Source: an uncultured Phascolarctobacterium sp. (GTDB taxonomy: Bacteria > Bacillota > Negativicutes > Acidaminococcales > Acidaminococcaceae). From it: a stretch of 58,290 nucleotides of DNA. Made by a program: the position numbers and the translations under genes. The DNA is taken from contig NZ_CAKPTG010000017.1 in NCBI RefSeq assembly GCF_934190775.1, positions 1-58,290 of the forward strand, given 5' to 3'. Each line of letters opens with the position of its first letter. Within the stretch, counting starts at the first letter, position 1. Under the pieces are notes generated by a model. It was not told the origin of the DNA. It did no database searches and saw nothing but the letters and a program-made list of their open reading frames with translations. Positions 1 through 6,371 of this stretch are shown here, in pieces.

Positions 1-347
1 TAACGCAGTTCACCGGTGATCTTTACGTTGTCAGCTTTTTTCTCCAGGTTAGCAACGCGAACGCCCAGGTTATCCAGTTCGTCAGCGAATTCAGCAGCCA
101 GTTTGTCAACGTTAGCGCCTTTAGCCATTGCTTTAGCAACGATTTGAGCCATTTCATAACGAGTCATCAGTTTGTCGCCACCGAAAGTGGTGTCGCCATA
201 GCCTTCAACTACGCCAGCAGCAGCCAGTTTGTTGATGCTGTCATAAGCCCAGTGGCCAGCAGGAACGTCAGAGAACGGGTTAGCAGCGTAAGCGGATGCG
301 GTTACACCAAGAGCCATTGCCATTGCGAGTACTAAGGATTTTTTCAT
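1..347 (-). CDS. OmpM-type SLH-domain outer-membrane porin, N-terminal part (cut by window edge)
   Basis: The visible 115 codons start at an ATG preceded by GGAGGAAATT. They encode a signal peptide of about 21 residues ending ASAYA, then an SLH domain (NPFSDVPAGHWAYDSI, GYGDTTFGG, MTRYEMAQIVAKAM), and then the start of a coiled region (LDNLGVRVANLEKK). The beta-barrel part lies beyond position 1. In Negativicutes such proteins span the outer membrane as porins, and their SLH domain tethers the outer membrane to polyamine-modified peptidoglycan. The architecture is the main evidence that this is a diderm Firmicute. The exact paralogue cannot be fixed from the N-terminus alone. Confidence 0.9.
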   Translation of the reverse strand, partial: MKKSLVLAMAMALGVTASAYAANPFSDVPAGHWAYDSINKLAAAGVVEGYGDTTFGGDKLMTRYEMAQIVAKAMAKGANVDKLAAEFADELDNLGVRVANLEKKADNVKITGELR

Positions 348-549
348 TGTAATTTCCTCCTCTTATCTTAAGAGATTTTTATTTATTACAAAATCCTTCG
401 CAAGTCCCCGCCTGCAAGTCCGGTAAGAGTTGCCTTGTTTCCTCTACCACGCAAAGCTTCGCCTATGTCAAGGATTTCATAATCAAGGGGTGAAATTTTA
501 GATTTGAGTAACTCTCTTTGCGATTTACTCTAACCTAAGTCATACTTAT

Positions 550-578
550 ATTATAATCATGGGTGACTACCTAGTCAA
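550..578 (-). promoter_or_regulatory. Promoter of the SLH porin gene
   Basis: TTGACT (578-573) and TATAAT (555-550) are separated by exactly 17 bp. The predicted start near 543 leaves a leader of about 195 nt before the ATG at 347. A long leader suits post-transcriptional control of an abundant porin. Just upstream lie a palindrome GAATAA-gaa-TTATTC (605-619) and a second TAAGAAT copy at 624-630. Confidence 0.75.
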
Positions 579-714
579 GAGTCTTTTTCAGAAAATTTTT
601 AACAGAATAAGAATTATTCCTAGTAAGAATCTTTACAACGACAAAGCAGCGCCTTGCACCAGCCTGCCAGCGTTGGAGCAAAACACTTGCCAAAGTCATT
701 TTTAACGCGTTTTA

Positions 715-790
715 AAGTATACTTACGAAAATTCCCGAAAAATTGAAAGTATACTTTCGGAAATTCGCCGAAAATCGTAAGTATACTTTC
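715..790. repeat. Three GTATAC-centred palindromes at exact 32-bp period
   Basis: AAGTATACTT occurs at 715-724, 747-756 and 779-788, so copies start exactly 32 bp apart. The 22-bp segments between the first two pairs are also alike (CGAAAATTC / CGGAAATTC followed by CCGAAAA-like sequence), so the whole 32-bp unit is duplicated. The middle copy extends to GAAAGTATACTTTC (745-758). The spacing is close to three helical turns, which would put bound dimers on one DNA face. A minus-strand frame through it has no plausible start and is not called as a gene. Confidence 0.8.
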
Positions 791-827
791 AATTTTGCTT
801 GTGCTGTGCTTTTTCCTGCGCAAGCGT

Positions 828-867
828 AAAAAAAGCAGCAGTGCCATGCGTTCGGCACTGCTGCTTT
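828..867 (-). terminator. Intrinsic terminator
   Basis: On the minus strand AAAGCAGCAGTGCC (867-854) pairs perfectly with GGCACTGCTGCTTT (845-832) around an 8-nt loop, followed by an uninterrupted T tract (834-828). It ends the candidate sRNA and probably also DUF554 read-through. Confidence 0.85.
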
Positions 868-946
868 CAGAGGGTTGATGTTGTGAAAGGATGTATAAAA
901 AAGAAAAGGGGTATTGTGTATCAGCTAGAGGGATTGGCTAACTGAT
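828..946 (-). ncRNA. Candidate C-rich small regulatory RNA (about 119 nt)
   Basis: A consensus promoter (953-981) fires leftward to a strong intrinsic terminator (828-867). Nothing in between has an ATG and ribosome-binding site. The predicted 5' end can fold AUCAG (946-942) against CUGAU, with UCCCUCU exposed in the loop. The unpaired middle carries further C-rich stretches (ACCCCUUUUC, AUCCUUUC, AACCCUCUG). Exposed C-rich motifs complementary to Shine-Dalgarno sequences are the hallmark of Firmicute sRNAs such as RsaE/RoxS. The class assignment is inference. The RNA could instead be a processed 3' tail of the DUF554 transcript, which has no terminator of its own. Confidence 0.55.
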
Positions 947-952
947 GAATTT

Positions 953-981
953 ATTATAAAGCCAACTGACTGATTAGTCAA
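953..981 (-). promoter_or_regulatory. Consensus promoter with overlapping palindrome, for the candidate sRNA
   Basis: TTGACT (981-976) and TATAAT (958-953) have a 17-bp spacer, giving a start near 946. The palindrome TGACT-gatt-AGTCA (967-980) overlaps the -35 box and could be an operator. No protein gene follows before the terminator at 867. Confidence 0.7.
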
Positions 982-1026
982 TGGATAATCTGTGAACTTT
1001 GCATCCTTTTGATGAACTCTAAAAAA

Positions 1027-1710
1027 TCATTTTATCGCTGCTATCAGTGCGTAAAAAATCGGCGGCACGATAAGTGCAGGCAACATGTTAAGCGTTTTGC
1101 AATCGCGCAGCTGCAAAATCCCCAGGCCGCTGCTCATCAGAAAAATGCCGCCCAAAACAGAAATCTCGCCCATCAGCGCCGGTGTCATGTAAGGAGCAAT
1201 CACGCCGGCGAAAAGATAAATGCTCCCCTGCCACAACAGCAGCACCAAGGCCGCCGCTGCAATGCCAATGCCATAGGCCGAGCCAAGAATAATTGACGAA
1301 ACAAAATCAAGCGTCGCGTTGGTATACAGATAAGTATTATTGCCGTTAAGCCTGCTTTCAATCGGCCCCAAAATAGAAAGGGTGCCAATGCAGAACAGCA
1401 AAATAGCGGTTGAAAGTCCTTCCGCCAGCTTGCTGCCACCCTTAGCGCTTGCCAAAAGCTTGTGAAAACGTCCGTCGATATCCAGCCACGTTCCTATAAC
1501 AGTACCGATGGCGATGCTGGCGATGAATAATACCGGATAGGTTGTTTTCGGCATATTGCTGACAAAGGCGTTCGCTCCCAGGCCCACGGTTGCCAAACCA
1601 AGGCCGTCGAAAAGCGCTGTTTTGTAGCGTTCATTAACACCTCTGCTGAGAAAGCTGCCGATTACAGAGCCGCTTAAAATTGCACTTACATTAACGATTG
1701 TTCCTAACAT
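1027..1710 (-). CDS. DUF554 family membrane protein
   Basis: A 227-residue, strongly hydrophobic protein with about six to seven membrane segments. It starts MLGTIVNVSAILSGSVIGSF and has glycine-rich turns (GLGLATVGLGANAF, LGSAYGIGIAAAALVLLLWQG). Length and sequence fit the DUF554 (YdfK/YqgA-like) family of inner-membrane proteins, whose transport role is unproven. The ATG is preceded by GAGGGGAC. The gene stands alone and diverges from the secreted protein at 1857. No terminator of its own is visible before the sRNA promoter at 981. Confidence 0.85.
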   Translation of the reverse strand: MLGTIVNVSAILSGSVIGSFLSRGVNERYKTALFDGLGLATVGLGANAFVSNMPKTTYPVLFIASIAIGTVIGTWLDIDGRFHKLLASAKGGSKLAEGLSTAILLFCIGTLSILGPIESRLNGNNTYLYTNATLDFVSSIILGSAYGIGIAAAALVLLLWQGSIYLFAGVIAPYMTPALMGEISVLGGIFLMSSGLGILQLRDCKTLNMLPALIVPPIFYALIAAIK

Positions 1711-1780
1711 TTTTTAAGTCCCCTCAAGTTTACAAATACTTCCTGCGCAGGCTACAAAGATTTTACACTTCCCCCGCTCA

Positions 1781-1798
1781 GGTATCTTTACAGATACC
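1781..1798. promoter_or_regulatory. Inverted repeat in divergent intergenic region
   Basis: GGTATCT (1781-1787) and AGATACC (1792-1798) form a 7-bp inverted repeat with a 4-base centre, between the divergent DUF554 and secreted-protein genes. A TTTTATTTTATACTATATT stretch, probably the -10 region for the rightward gene, follows at once. Operator or small hairpin; the role is unknown. Confidence 0.4.
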
Positions 1799-1856
1799 CT
1801 TTTATTTTATACTATATTAGTACCAAATACAATTCCTACAAGGGGGGTAAACACGA

Positions 1857-2462
1857 ATGAAAAAAACACTTCTCACGTTATTTTTGGCGATGACAGTAGC
1901 AGCAGGTGCGTCGGCTGCACAGCAAACCGAAGTTGACAAGGGCGACCGCTTTGACTATAAATATCCTGTTTTCACGCAGGAAAATCCGCAGGCAGCAGAG
2001 CGCATGAATCGCGATATCCAAAAAATGGTCAATAAATCGCGCAAGGATTTGCGCCACCCGGATATGCGTGCTGTCGGCAGCAATTATGAGGTTATTTACG
2101 AAAACGACCAGTTTGTCTGCCTCACCTTCAATACCTGGTACTATTATGACAGGGCTGCTCATGGTATGTATTATACCCACGGCATTGTTTATGACAAGGC
2201 TACCGGCAAGCGCATTCCCTACACCCGCTTCATGGAAAAGCTGGACGCCGAGCAGCTGAAGCAGGATATCAAAGCTAAGAAGCTGCCTGTTTACGGTGCA
2301 GATTTGAAGACTGTCAGCGAAGCGCCGTTCATTGATAACATCGACAAATTTAAAGTAAGCAAGGATTATATCATCACCGAGGACGGTCATCTTTATCTGA
2401 TGTACCAGCCCTACGAGCTTGACTGCTATGCCGCAGGCGTTACCTATGTCAAAGTAAAATAA
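1857..2462 (+). CDS. Secreted DUF3298/RsiV-like protein
   Basis: A 201-residue exported protein. A signal peptide of about 20 residues (MKKTLLTLFLAMTVAAGASA) is followed by a globular domain. The pattern YPVFTQENPQAAERMNRDI, then Y-x-N-D-QFVCLTFNTWYYYDRAAHG, and a C-terminal ITEDGHLYLMYQPYELDCYAAG is typical of DUF3298 (also found in RsiV and in DUF4163 lipoproteins), where the Tyr-rich segment forms the core. There is no lipobox and no membrane anchor beyond the signal, so it is probably periplasmic. It is preceded by AAGGGGGG and followed by a terminator, so it is monocistronic. The function is not known; ligand or lysozyme binding would be by analogy only. Confidence 0.75.
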   Translation: MKKTLLTLFLAMTVAAGASAAQQTEVDKGDRFDYKYPVFTQENPQAAERMNRDIQKMVNKSRKDLRHPDMRAVGSNYEVIYENDQFVCLTFNTWYYYDRAAHGMYYTHGIVYDKATGKRIPYTRFMEKLDAEQLKQDIKAKKLPVYGADLKTVSEAPFIDNIDKFKVSKDYIITEDGHLYLMYQPYELDCYAAGVTYVKVK

Positions 2463-2474
2463 GCATAAAAAATC

Positions 2475-2524
2475 AAAGCACTGCTCTGCATCTCCCGTAA
2501 GGAAATGTAAGCAGTGCTTTTTTA
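2475..2524. terminator. Bidirectional terminator between convergent genes
   Basis: AAAGCACTGCT (2475-2485) pairs with AGCAGTGCTTT (2510-2520), followed by a T run rightwards and an A run on the left. It serves the secreted-protein gene and the dCMP deaminase gene. Confidence 0.75.
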
Positions 2525-2532
2525 CAGCATAT

Positions 2533-2991
2533 TTACTTCTTATTCAGCACGCAGATTTCAATTCCCGACGCAGCCATCATATCCTCCGCCAGCTTATCCG
2601 GATAAGGATTAGCATAAACAATGCGCTTAATGCCTGCGTTAATCAAAATCTTGGTGCAGACCACACAGGGCTGATGCGTACAGTACAGCGTACCGCCGTT
2701 GACAGACACACCATGATAGGCAGCCTGTACAACAGCATTCTGCTCTGCGTGAATACCGCGGCACAGCTCGTGCATCTGCCCGGAAGGCACATGCAGCTGC
2801 TCGCGCAGGCAGCCCGTAACCTCGCAGTGAGGCAAATCCTTAGGCGTACCGTTATAGCCTGTAGCTACAATCTGTTTATTTTTGACGATCACTGCGCCCA
2901 CACTGCGGCGCATACAGGTTGAACGACTGCTGACTACCTTGGCAATCTCCATAAAGTAGTCATCCCAGCCAGGTCTTGTTTTGCGTTCCAT
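2533..2991 (-). CDS. comEB: Deoxycytidylate (dCMP) deaminase, ComEB type
   Basis: A 152-residue zinc enzyme deaminating dCMP to dUMP, which feeds thymidylate synthesis. The zinc site is visible as HAEQNAV (His ligand, Glu proton shuttle) and PCVVCTK. The deaminase signature also includes RRSVGAVIV and GYNGTPKDLPHC. Length fits the family. It lies 6 bp downstream of upp, so pyrimidine salvage and dNTP supply are cotranscribed. The name comEB comes from the Bacillus homologue; there is no sign of competence genes here. Confidence 0.92.
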   Translation of the reverse strand: MERKTRPGWDDYFMEIAKVVSSRSTCMRRSVGAVIVKNKQIVATGYNGTPKDLPHCEVTGCLREQLHVPSGQMHELCRGIHAEQNAVVQAAYHGVSVNGGTLYCTHQPCVVCTKILINAGIKRIVYANPYPDKLAEDMMAASGIEICVLNKK

Positions 2992-2997
2992 AATTTT

Positions 2998-3618
2998 TTA
3001 TACCGTACCAAAAATTCTGTCGCCTGCATCGCCCAAGCCCGGCACAATGTAGCCATGCTCATTGAGATGGTCATCAAGCACAACAGTGTAGATAGGCACA
3101 TCAGGATGTGCAGCATTCAGCTTCTCTACACCTTCGGGAGCAGCAACGAGGCACATAAAGCGCAGGTTCTTCATACCGCGCTTTTTGAGCTGGTCAATAG
3201 CAGCAATAGCACTGCCGCCGGTTGCCAGCATCGGGTCAACAACGATAGTATAAGCGTCCATATCCGCAGGCAGCTTGCAGTAATACTCCATCGGCAGCAG
3301 AGTTTCTTCGTTACGGCTCATGCCGATATGACCAACATTGGCTTCGGGAATAACACTGAGTACGCCCTCCATAAAGCCCAGGCCTGCACGCAGGATAGGC
3401 ACAACAGTGACACTGCCTTTAATACGGCAGCCGGTGGTTTCACACAGCGGAGTGGCAACCTTTACTTCTTCCACAGGTAAATCTCTGGTGGTTTCAAAGG
3501 TCAACAGCGCTGCAACCTCACTGATGATATGGCGGAAGGTTACGCTCTTGGTATCCTTGTCACGCAGGATAGTCATTTTTGCTTGCAGCAAAGGATGGTT
3601 TACTACATTGATTTGCAT
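2998..3618 (-). CDS. upp: Uracil phosphoribosyltransferase
   Basis: A 206-residue cytosolic enzyme making UMP from uracil and PRPP. The PRPP-binding loop is seen as TIVVDPMLATGGSA and the uracil-binding C-terminus as GYIVPGLGDAGDRIFGT. The N-terminal KDKDTKS-like segment and full length match the family (about 209). The ATG is preceded by AAAGGAGCGATATATCC. It lies downstream of glyA, as in Bacillus, separated by a 60-base nested palindrome region. Confidence 0.95.
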   Translation of the reverse strand: MQINVVNHPLLQAKMTILRDKDTKSVTFRHIISEVAALLTFETTRDLPVEEVKVATPLCETTGCRIKGSVTVVPILRAGLGFMEGVLSVIPEANVGHIGMSRNEETLLPMEYYCKLPADMDAYTIVVDPMLATGGSAIAAIDQLKKRGMKNLRFMCLVAAPEGVEKLNAAHPDVPIYTVVLDDHLNEHGYIVPGLGDAGDRIFGTV

Positions 3619-3640
3619 TGGATATATCGCTCCTTTTCTT

Positions 3641-3680
3641 ATTAAGACGAAGCGGATAAAGCTTTATCGGTCGTCTTAAT
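3641..3680 (-). other. Nested palindrome between glyA and upp
   Basis: ATTAAGACGA (3641-3650) is complementary to TCGTCTTAAT (3671-3680), and between them sits the perfect 12-bp palindrome ATAAAGCTTTAT (3656-3667). The hairpin begins at the glyA stop codon. It lacks a T tract, so it looks more like a processing or partial-attenuation element than a full terminator. Confidence 0.5.
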
Positions 3681-4930
3681 TATAAATTAGTGTATAACGG
3701 ATACTTAGCGCACAGTGCAGCAACGCGTTTTGCAGCCTCTGCATGCTTATCAGTATCTTCAGGGTTATTGAGCACCAGGCCCATAATAGCCGCAACCTCT
3801 TTGAAGTCCTCTTCTTTGAAGCCACGGGTAGTAGCAGCCGGAGTACCCAGACGGATACCGCTGGTTACAAACGGGCTGGCAGGATCAAACGGAATAGTGT
3901 TTTTATTGCAGGTAATGCCAATATTATCCAGCAGCTTTTCTGCTTCCTTACCGGTCAGGTTTTTATTGCGTACATCAACCAGAATCAGATGGTTGTCGGT
4001 ACCGCCGGAAACAAGGCGGAAGCCTTCAGCCTTCAGGCCTTCGGCAAAAGCCTTGGCATTCTTAACAATGTTTTCTGCGTACTCTCTGAATTCAGGCTTC
4101 AGAGCTTCGCCGAAAGCAACAGCCTTAGCAGCAATAACGTGCATCAGCGGGCCACCCTGGATGCCGGGGAAAATAGCCTTGTTGATTTTCTTGGCATATT
4201 CCTCATTGTTGGTCAGAATCAGACCGCCGCGAGGACCACGCAGAGTTTTGTGGGTAGTAGTGGTTACGATATCAGCATACGGAACCGGAGACGGATGCAG
4301 GCCTGCTGCAACCAGACCGGCGATGTGTGCCATATCAACCAGCAGCAAAGCGCCGTTAGCATGCGCAATTTCAGCGATGCGTTTGAAATCGATAATACGC
4401 GGATAAGCGCTGGCACCGGCAACAATCAGCTTCGGATGATGCTCTTTAGCCAGCTTATCCATAGCTTCATAATCAATCAGCTCGGTTTCCGGATTAACGC
4501 CATAATGAACAACGTTAAAATAGGTACCGGAAATATTTACCGGGGATCCATGGCTCAGATGACCGCCTTGGGACAGGTCCATACCCATGATGGTGTCGCC
4601 GGGTTTCAGGAAAGCAAAGTACACGGTCATATTGGTGCTGGCACCGCAGTGAGCCTGTACGTTAGCATATTCAGCATGGAATAATTTTTTGGCACGTTCG
4701 ATTGCCAAAGTTTCAACCTTATCAACATATTCACAGCCGCCATAATAACGATGACCGGGATATCCTTCTGCATACTTGTTGGTCAGTACACTGCCCATAG
4801 CCTCCATTACTGCGGGAGTAACAATGTTTTCGGATGCAATCAGTTCGATTTTGTCACGTTGGCGGTTCAGCTCCGCATCAATGTAACCTTTCAGCTCAGG
4901 ATCAACTACGCTAAGTTTTTCCAGATTCAT
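3680..4930 (-). CDS. glyA: Serine hydroxymethyltransferase
   Basis: A 416-residue PLP enzyme interconverting serine and glycine with transfer of the one-carbon unit to tetrahydrofolate. The PLP lysine lies in VVTTTTHKTLRGPRGG. Other family marks are IELIASENIVTPAVMEAMGS, NKYAEGYPGHRYYGGCEYVD and GIRLGTPAATTRGF. Full length. The RBS AGGAGGGACTTAAAATG is strong. It supplies one-carbon units used by the purine operon and by metF/metH in this window. Its upstream region carries a perfect inverted pair of DnaA boxes and degenerate repeats. Confidence 0.96.
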   Translation of the reverse strand: MNLEKLSVVDPELKGYIDAELNRQRDKIELIASENIVTPAVMEAMGSVLTNKYAEGYPGHRYYGGCEYVDKVETLAIERAKKLFHAEYANVQAHCGASTNMTVYFAFLKPGDTIMGMDLSQGGHLSHGSPVNISGTYFNVVHYGVNPETELIDYEAMDKLAKEHHPKLIVAGASAYPRIIDFKRIAEIAHANGALLLVDMAHIAGLVAAGLHPSPVPYADIVTTTTHKTLRGPRGGLILTNNEEYAKKINKAIFPGIQGGPLMHVIAAKAVAFGEALKPEFREYAENIVKNAKAFAEGLKAEGFRLVSGGTDNHLILVDVRNKNLTGKEAEKLLDNIGITCNKNTIPFDPASPFVTSGIRLGTPAATTRGFKEEDFKEVAAIMGLVLNNPEDTDKHAEAAKRVAALCAKYPLYTNL

Positions 4931-4973
4931 TTTAAGTCCCTCCTAAAAATAAAACATTAAATATCAACCAGTT

Positions 4974-4994
4974 TTATCCACAAGTTGTGGATAA
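4974..4994. promoter_or_regulatory. Inverted pair of consensus DnaA boxes
   Basis: TTATCCACA (4974-4982) and its reverse complement TGTGGATAA (4986-4994) face each other across 3 bases, forming a 21-bp palindrome 44 bp upstream of the glyA ATG. Each half is the exact DnaA-box consensus. It could bind DnaA, or simply form a hairpin in the glyA leader. Confidence 0.6.
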
Positions 4995-5021
4995 GCGCTC
5001 AAAAATTCTGCTCTACTAAAA

Positions 5022-5274
5022 GACGCAGATGGTGCCTTATACCATACGGAAGATTTTAAATCGCTCAAAAGATGCCAAATGCTGCGTATTATTCCAACGG
5101 CGTATTTTTCATACGTCGAGGAAATGATAACGACGCAGATGGTGCTATGGACGATTGTAAATCGCTCAGAAGGTGCCAGATGCTAGGCGTCACTGCCGAC
5201 GGCGTATTTCTATACGTCGAGGCAGGGACAACAACGCAGATGATAATTTATGGGCGATTTTCCAGATATTGGGC
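5022..5274. repeat. Degenerate direct repeats of about 105 bp (two and a part copies)
   Basis: Copies begin with GACGCAGATGGTGC at 5022 and 5132, and a partial third begins ACGCAGATGATAA near 5234. Shared blocks are AAATCGCTCA, GATGCCAAATGCT / GGTGCCAGATGCT, and a hairpin ACGGCGTATTTTTCATACGTCGAGG / ACGGCGTATTTCTATACGTCGAGG. The third copy runs into the 3' end of the DUF436 gene. Together with the DnaA boxes this accounts for the gene-free stretch 4931-5247. Confidence 0.7.
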
Positions 5275-5805
5275 ACGCGGTCCCCCAACCAACGGCGGAC
5301 GAGTTTTAGCGGCAGTCAGCACTGCTTCGCCAATTTTTTTATATTGCAGGCGTACAGGTACAGCAACTCGTTTGAGATGCATGCCGATGAGCGTCTGGCC
5401 AATATCAATACCAAGATGGGCAGAAATCTTTTCTACCACTACGGGTTCAGCAAAATTTTCGTAGGCAGCAGTTGCCATAGCGCCGCCGGCATGAGCCACC
5501 GGACGCACAGTAACCTCCTCAAGATTGTAGCGTTCAGCTGTTGCTGCCTCCACTACTAAGGAACGGTTGAGATGCTCGCAGCATTGTACGGCAAGATAAA
5601 GCTCGTGTGCATCGCACACAGCCTTCAGCGCCTTGAACATAGCAACAGCTGTTTCACTGCTGCCACCGGTGCCGATTTTGTTGCCGAGTACTTCGCTGGT
5701 GCTGCAGCCAAGCACGAAAATCTGTCCCTTTTTAGGCTTTGCTATACTAATGAGCTCTTCAGCAGCTGCTGCCAGCTCCTTAGCTATTTGCATATTTGTT
5801 TCCAT
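5248..5805 (-). CDS. DUF436 family protein (YwlG-like)
   Basis: A 185-residue cytosolic protein of unknown function in the TIGR01440/DUF436 family. Recognised by KKGQIFVLGCSTSEVLG, LAVQCCEHLNRSLV, the VRPVAHAGGAMATAAY block and RPPLVGGPRAQY near the C-terminus. The ATG at 5805 (METNMQIAKE) is chosen over an in-frame TTG further upstream because it gives the usual family length. The last residues, ENRP and the stop, fall inside the partial repeat copy. It sits between rpiB and glyA, as ywlG does in Bacillus. Confidence 0.85.
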   Translation of the reverse strand: METNMQIAKELAAAAEELISIAKPKKGQIFVLGCSTSEVLGNKIGTGGSSETAVAMFKALKAVCDAHELYLAVQCCEHLNRSLVVEAATAERYNLEEVTVRPVAHAGGAMATAAYENFAEPVVVEKISAHLGIDIGQTLIGMHLKRVAVPVRLQYKKIGEAVLTAAKTRPPLVGGPRAQYLENRP

Positions 5806-5874
5806 TGTTGCTTTACTTCTTTTCTGTTTATTTTCAGAAACGCAAGAATCGTTTAAGCTGCAACGCAAAGACGA

Positions 5875-6321
5875 TTATTTTGCTTCCAAATCCATGATTT
5901 TATTTACACGGCGTTCATGACGACCACCGGCAAATTCGGTTTCCAGCCAGGCGTCGGTAATCATTTCTGCCAGACCTACGCCCAGAACACGCTCGCCCAT
6001 GCAGAGAACGTTGGCATTGTTATGCTCACGGCTCATTTTAGCGGAGAAAACATCACCGCACAGAGCAGCACGAATGCCCTTGCATTTATTAGCAGCGATA
6101 GAAATACCGATGCCGGTACCGCAAATCAGAATGCCCTTTTGCGCACCGCTGGCACCGCTGGTAATATCCTCGCACAGCTTAGCAGCATAGTCAGGATAAT
6201 CTACGGAATCTTCGCTGTAGGTACCATGGTCAACAACCTCGATGCCTTTATCCTCTAAATATTTTTTGATATGCTCCTTCAGATGGAAGCCGCCATGATC
6301 GCATGCAATTGCAATTTTCAT
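5875..6321 (-). CDS. rpiB: Ribose-5-phosphate isomerase B
   Basis: A 148-residue cytosolic sugar-phosphate isomerase of the RpiB/LacAB family, converting ribulose 5-phosphate to ribose 5-phosphate in the non-oxidative pentose phosphate path. Seen are MKIAIACDHGG with the phosphate-binding His, VDYPDYA, the catalytic Cys region LICGTGIGISIAANK, and REHNNANVLCMGERV. Length matches RpiB. It provides the PRPP precursor used by upp, hpt and the pur genes. The RBS GGAGAGGAGAAG precedes the ATG. Confidence 0.93.
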   Translation of the reverse strand: MKIAIACDHGGFHLKEHIKKYLEDKGIEVVDHGTYSEDSVDYPDYAAKLCEDITSGASGAQKGILICGTGIGISIAANKCKGIRAALCGDVFSAKMSREHNNANVLCMGERVLGVGLAEMITDAWLETEFAGGRHERRVNKIMDLEAK

Positions 6322-6371
6322 AAATAATCTTCTCCTCTCCTGCTTTTAAATGCCAAATTTATCTTTAACCC

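Noticed and set aside
715..790. The 32-bp palindrome array as CRISPR
   Set aside because: The intervening segments resemble each other, so they are not spacers, and no cas genes are present.
620..847. A 75-codon minus-strand frame across the palindrome array
   Set aside because: Its ATG lies in the terminator hairpin with no RBS, and the sequence is explained by the 32-bp repeats.
5022..5274. The glyA-upstream repeats as a CRISPR array
   Set aside because: Units are about 105 bp, degenerate, and have no unique spacers or cas genes.
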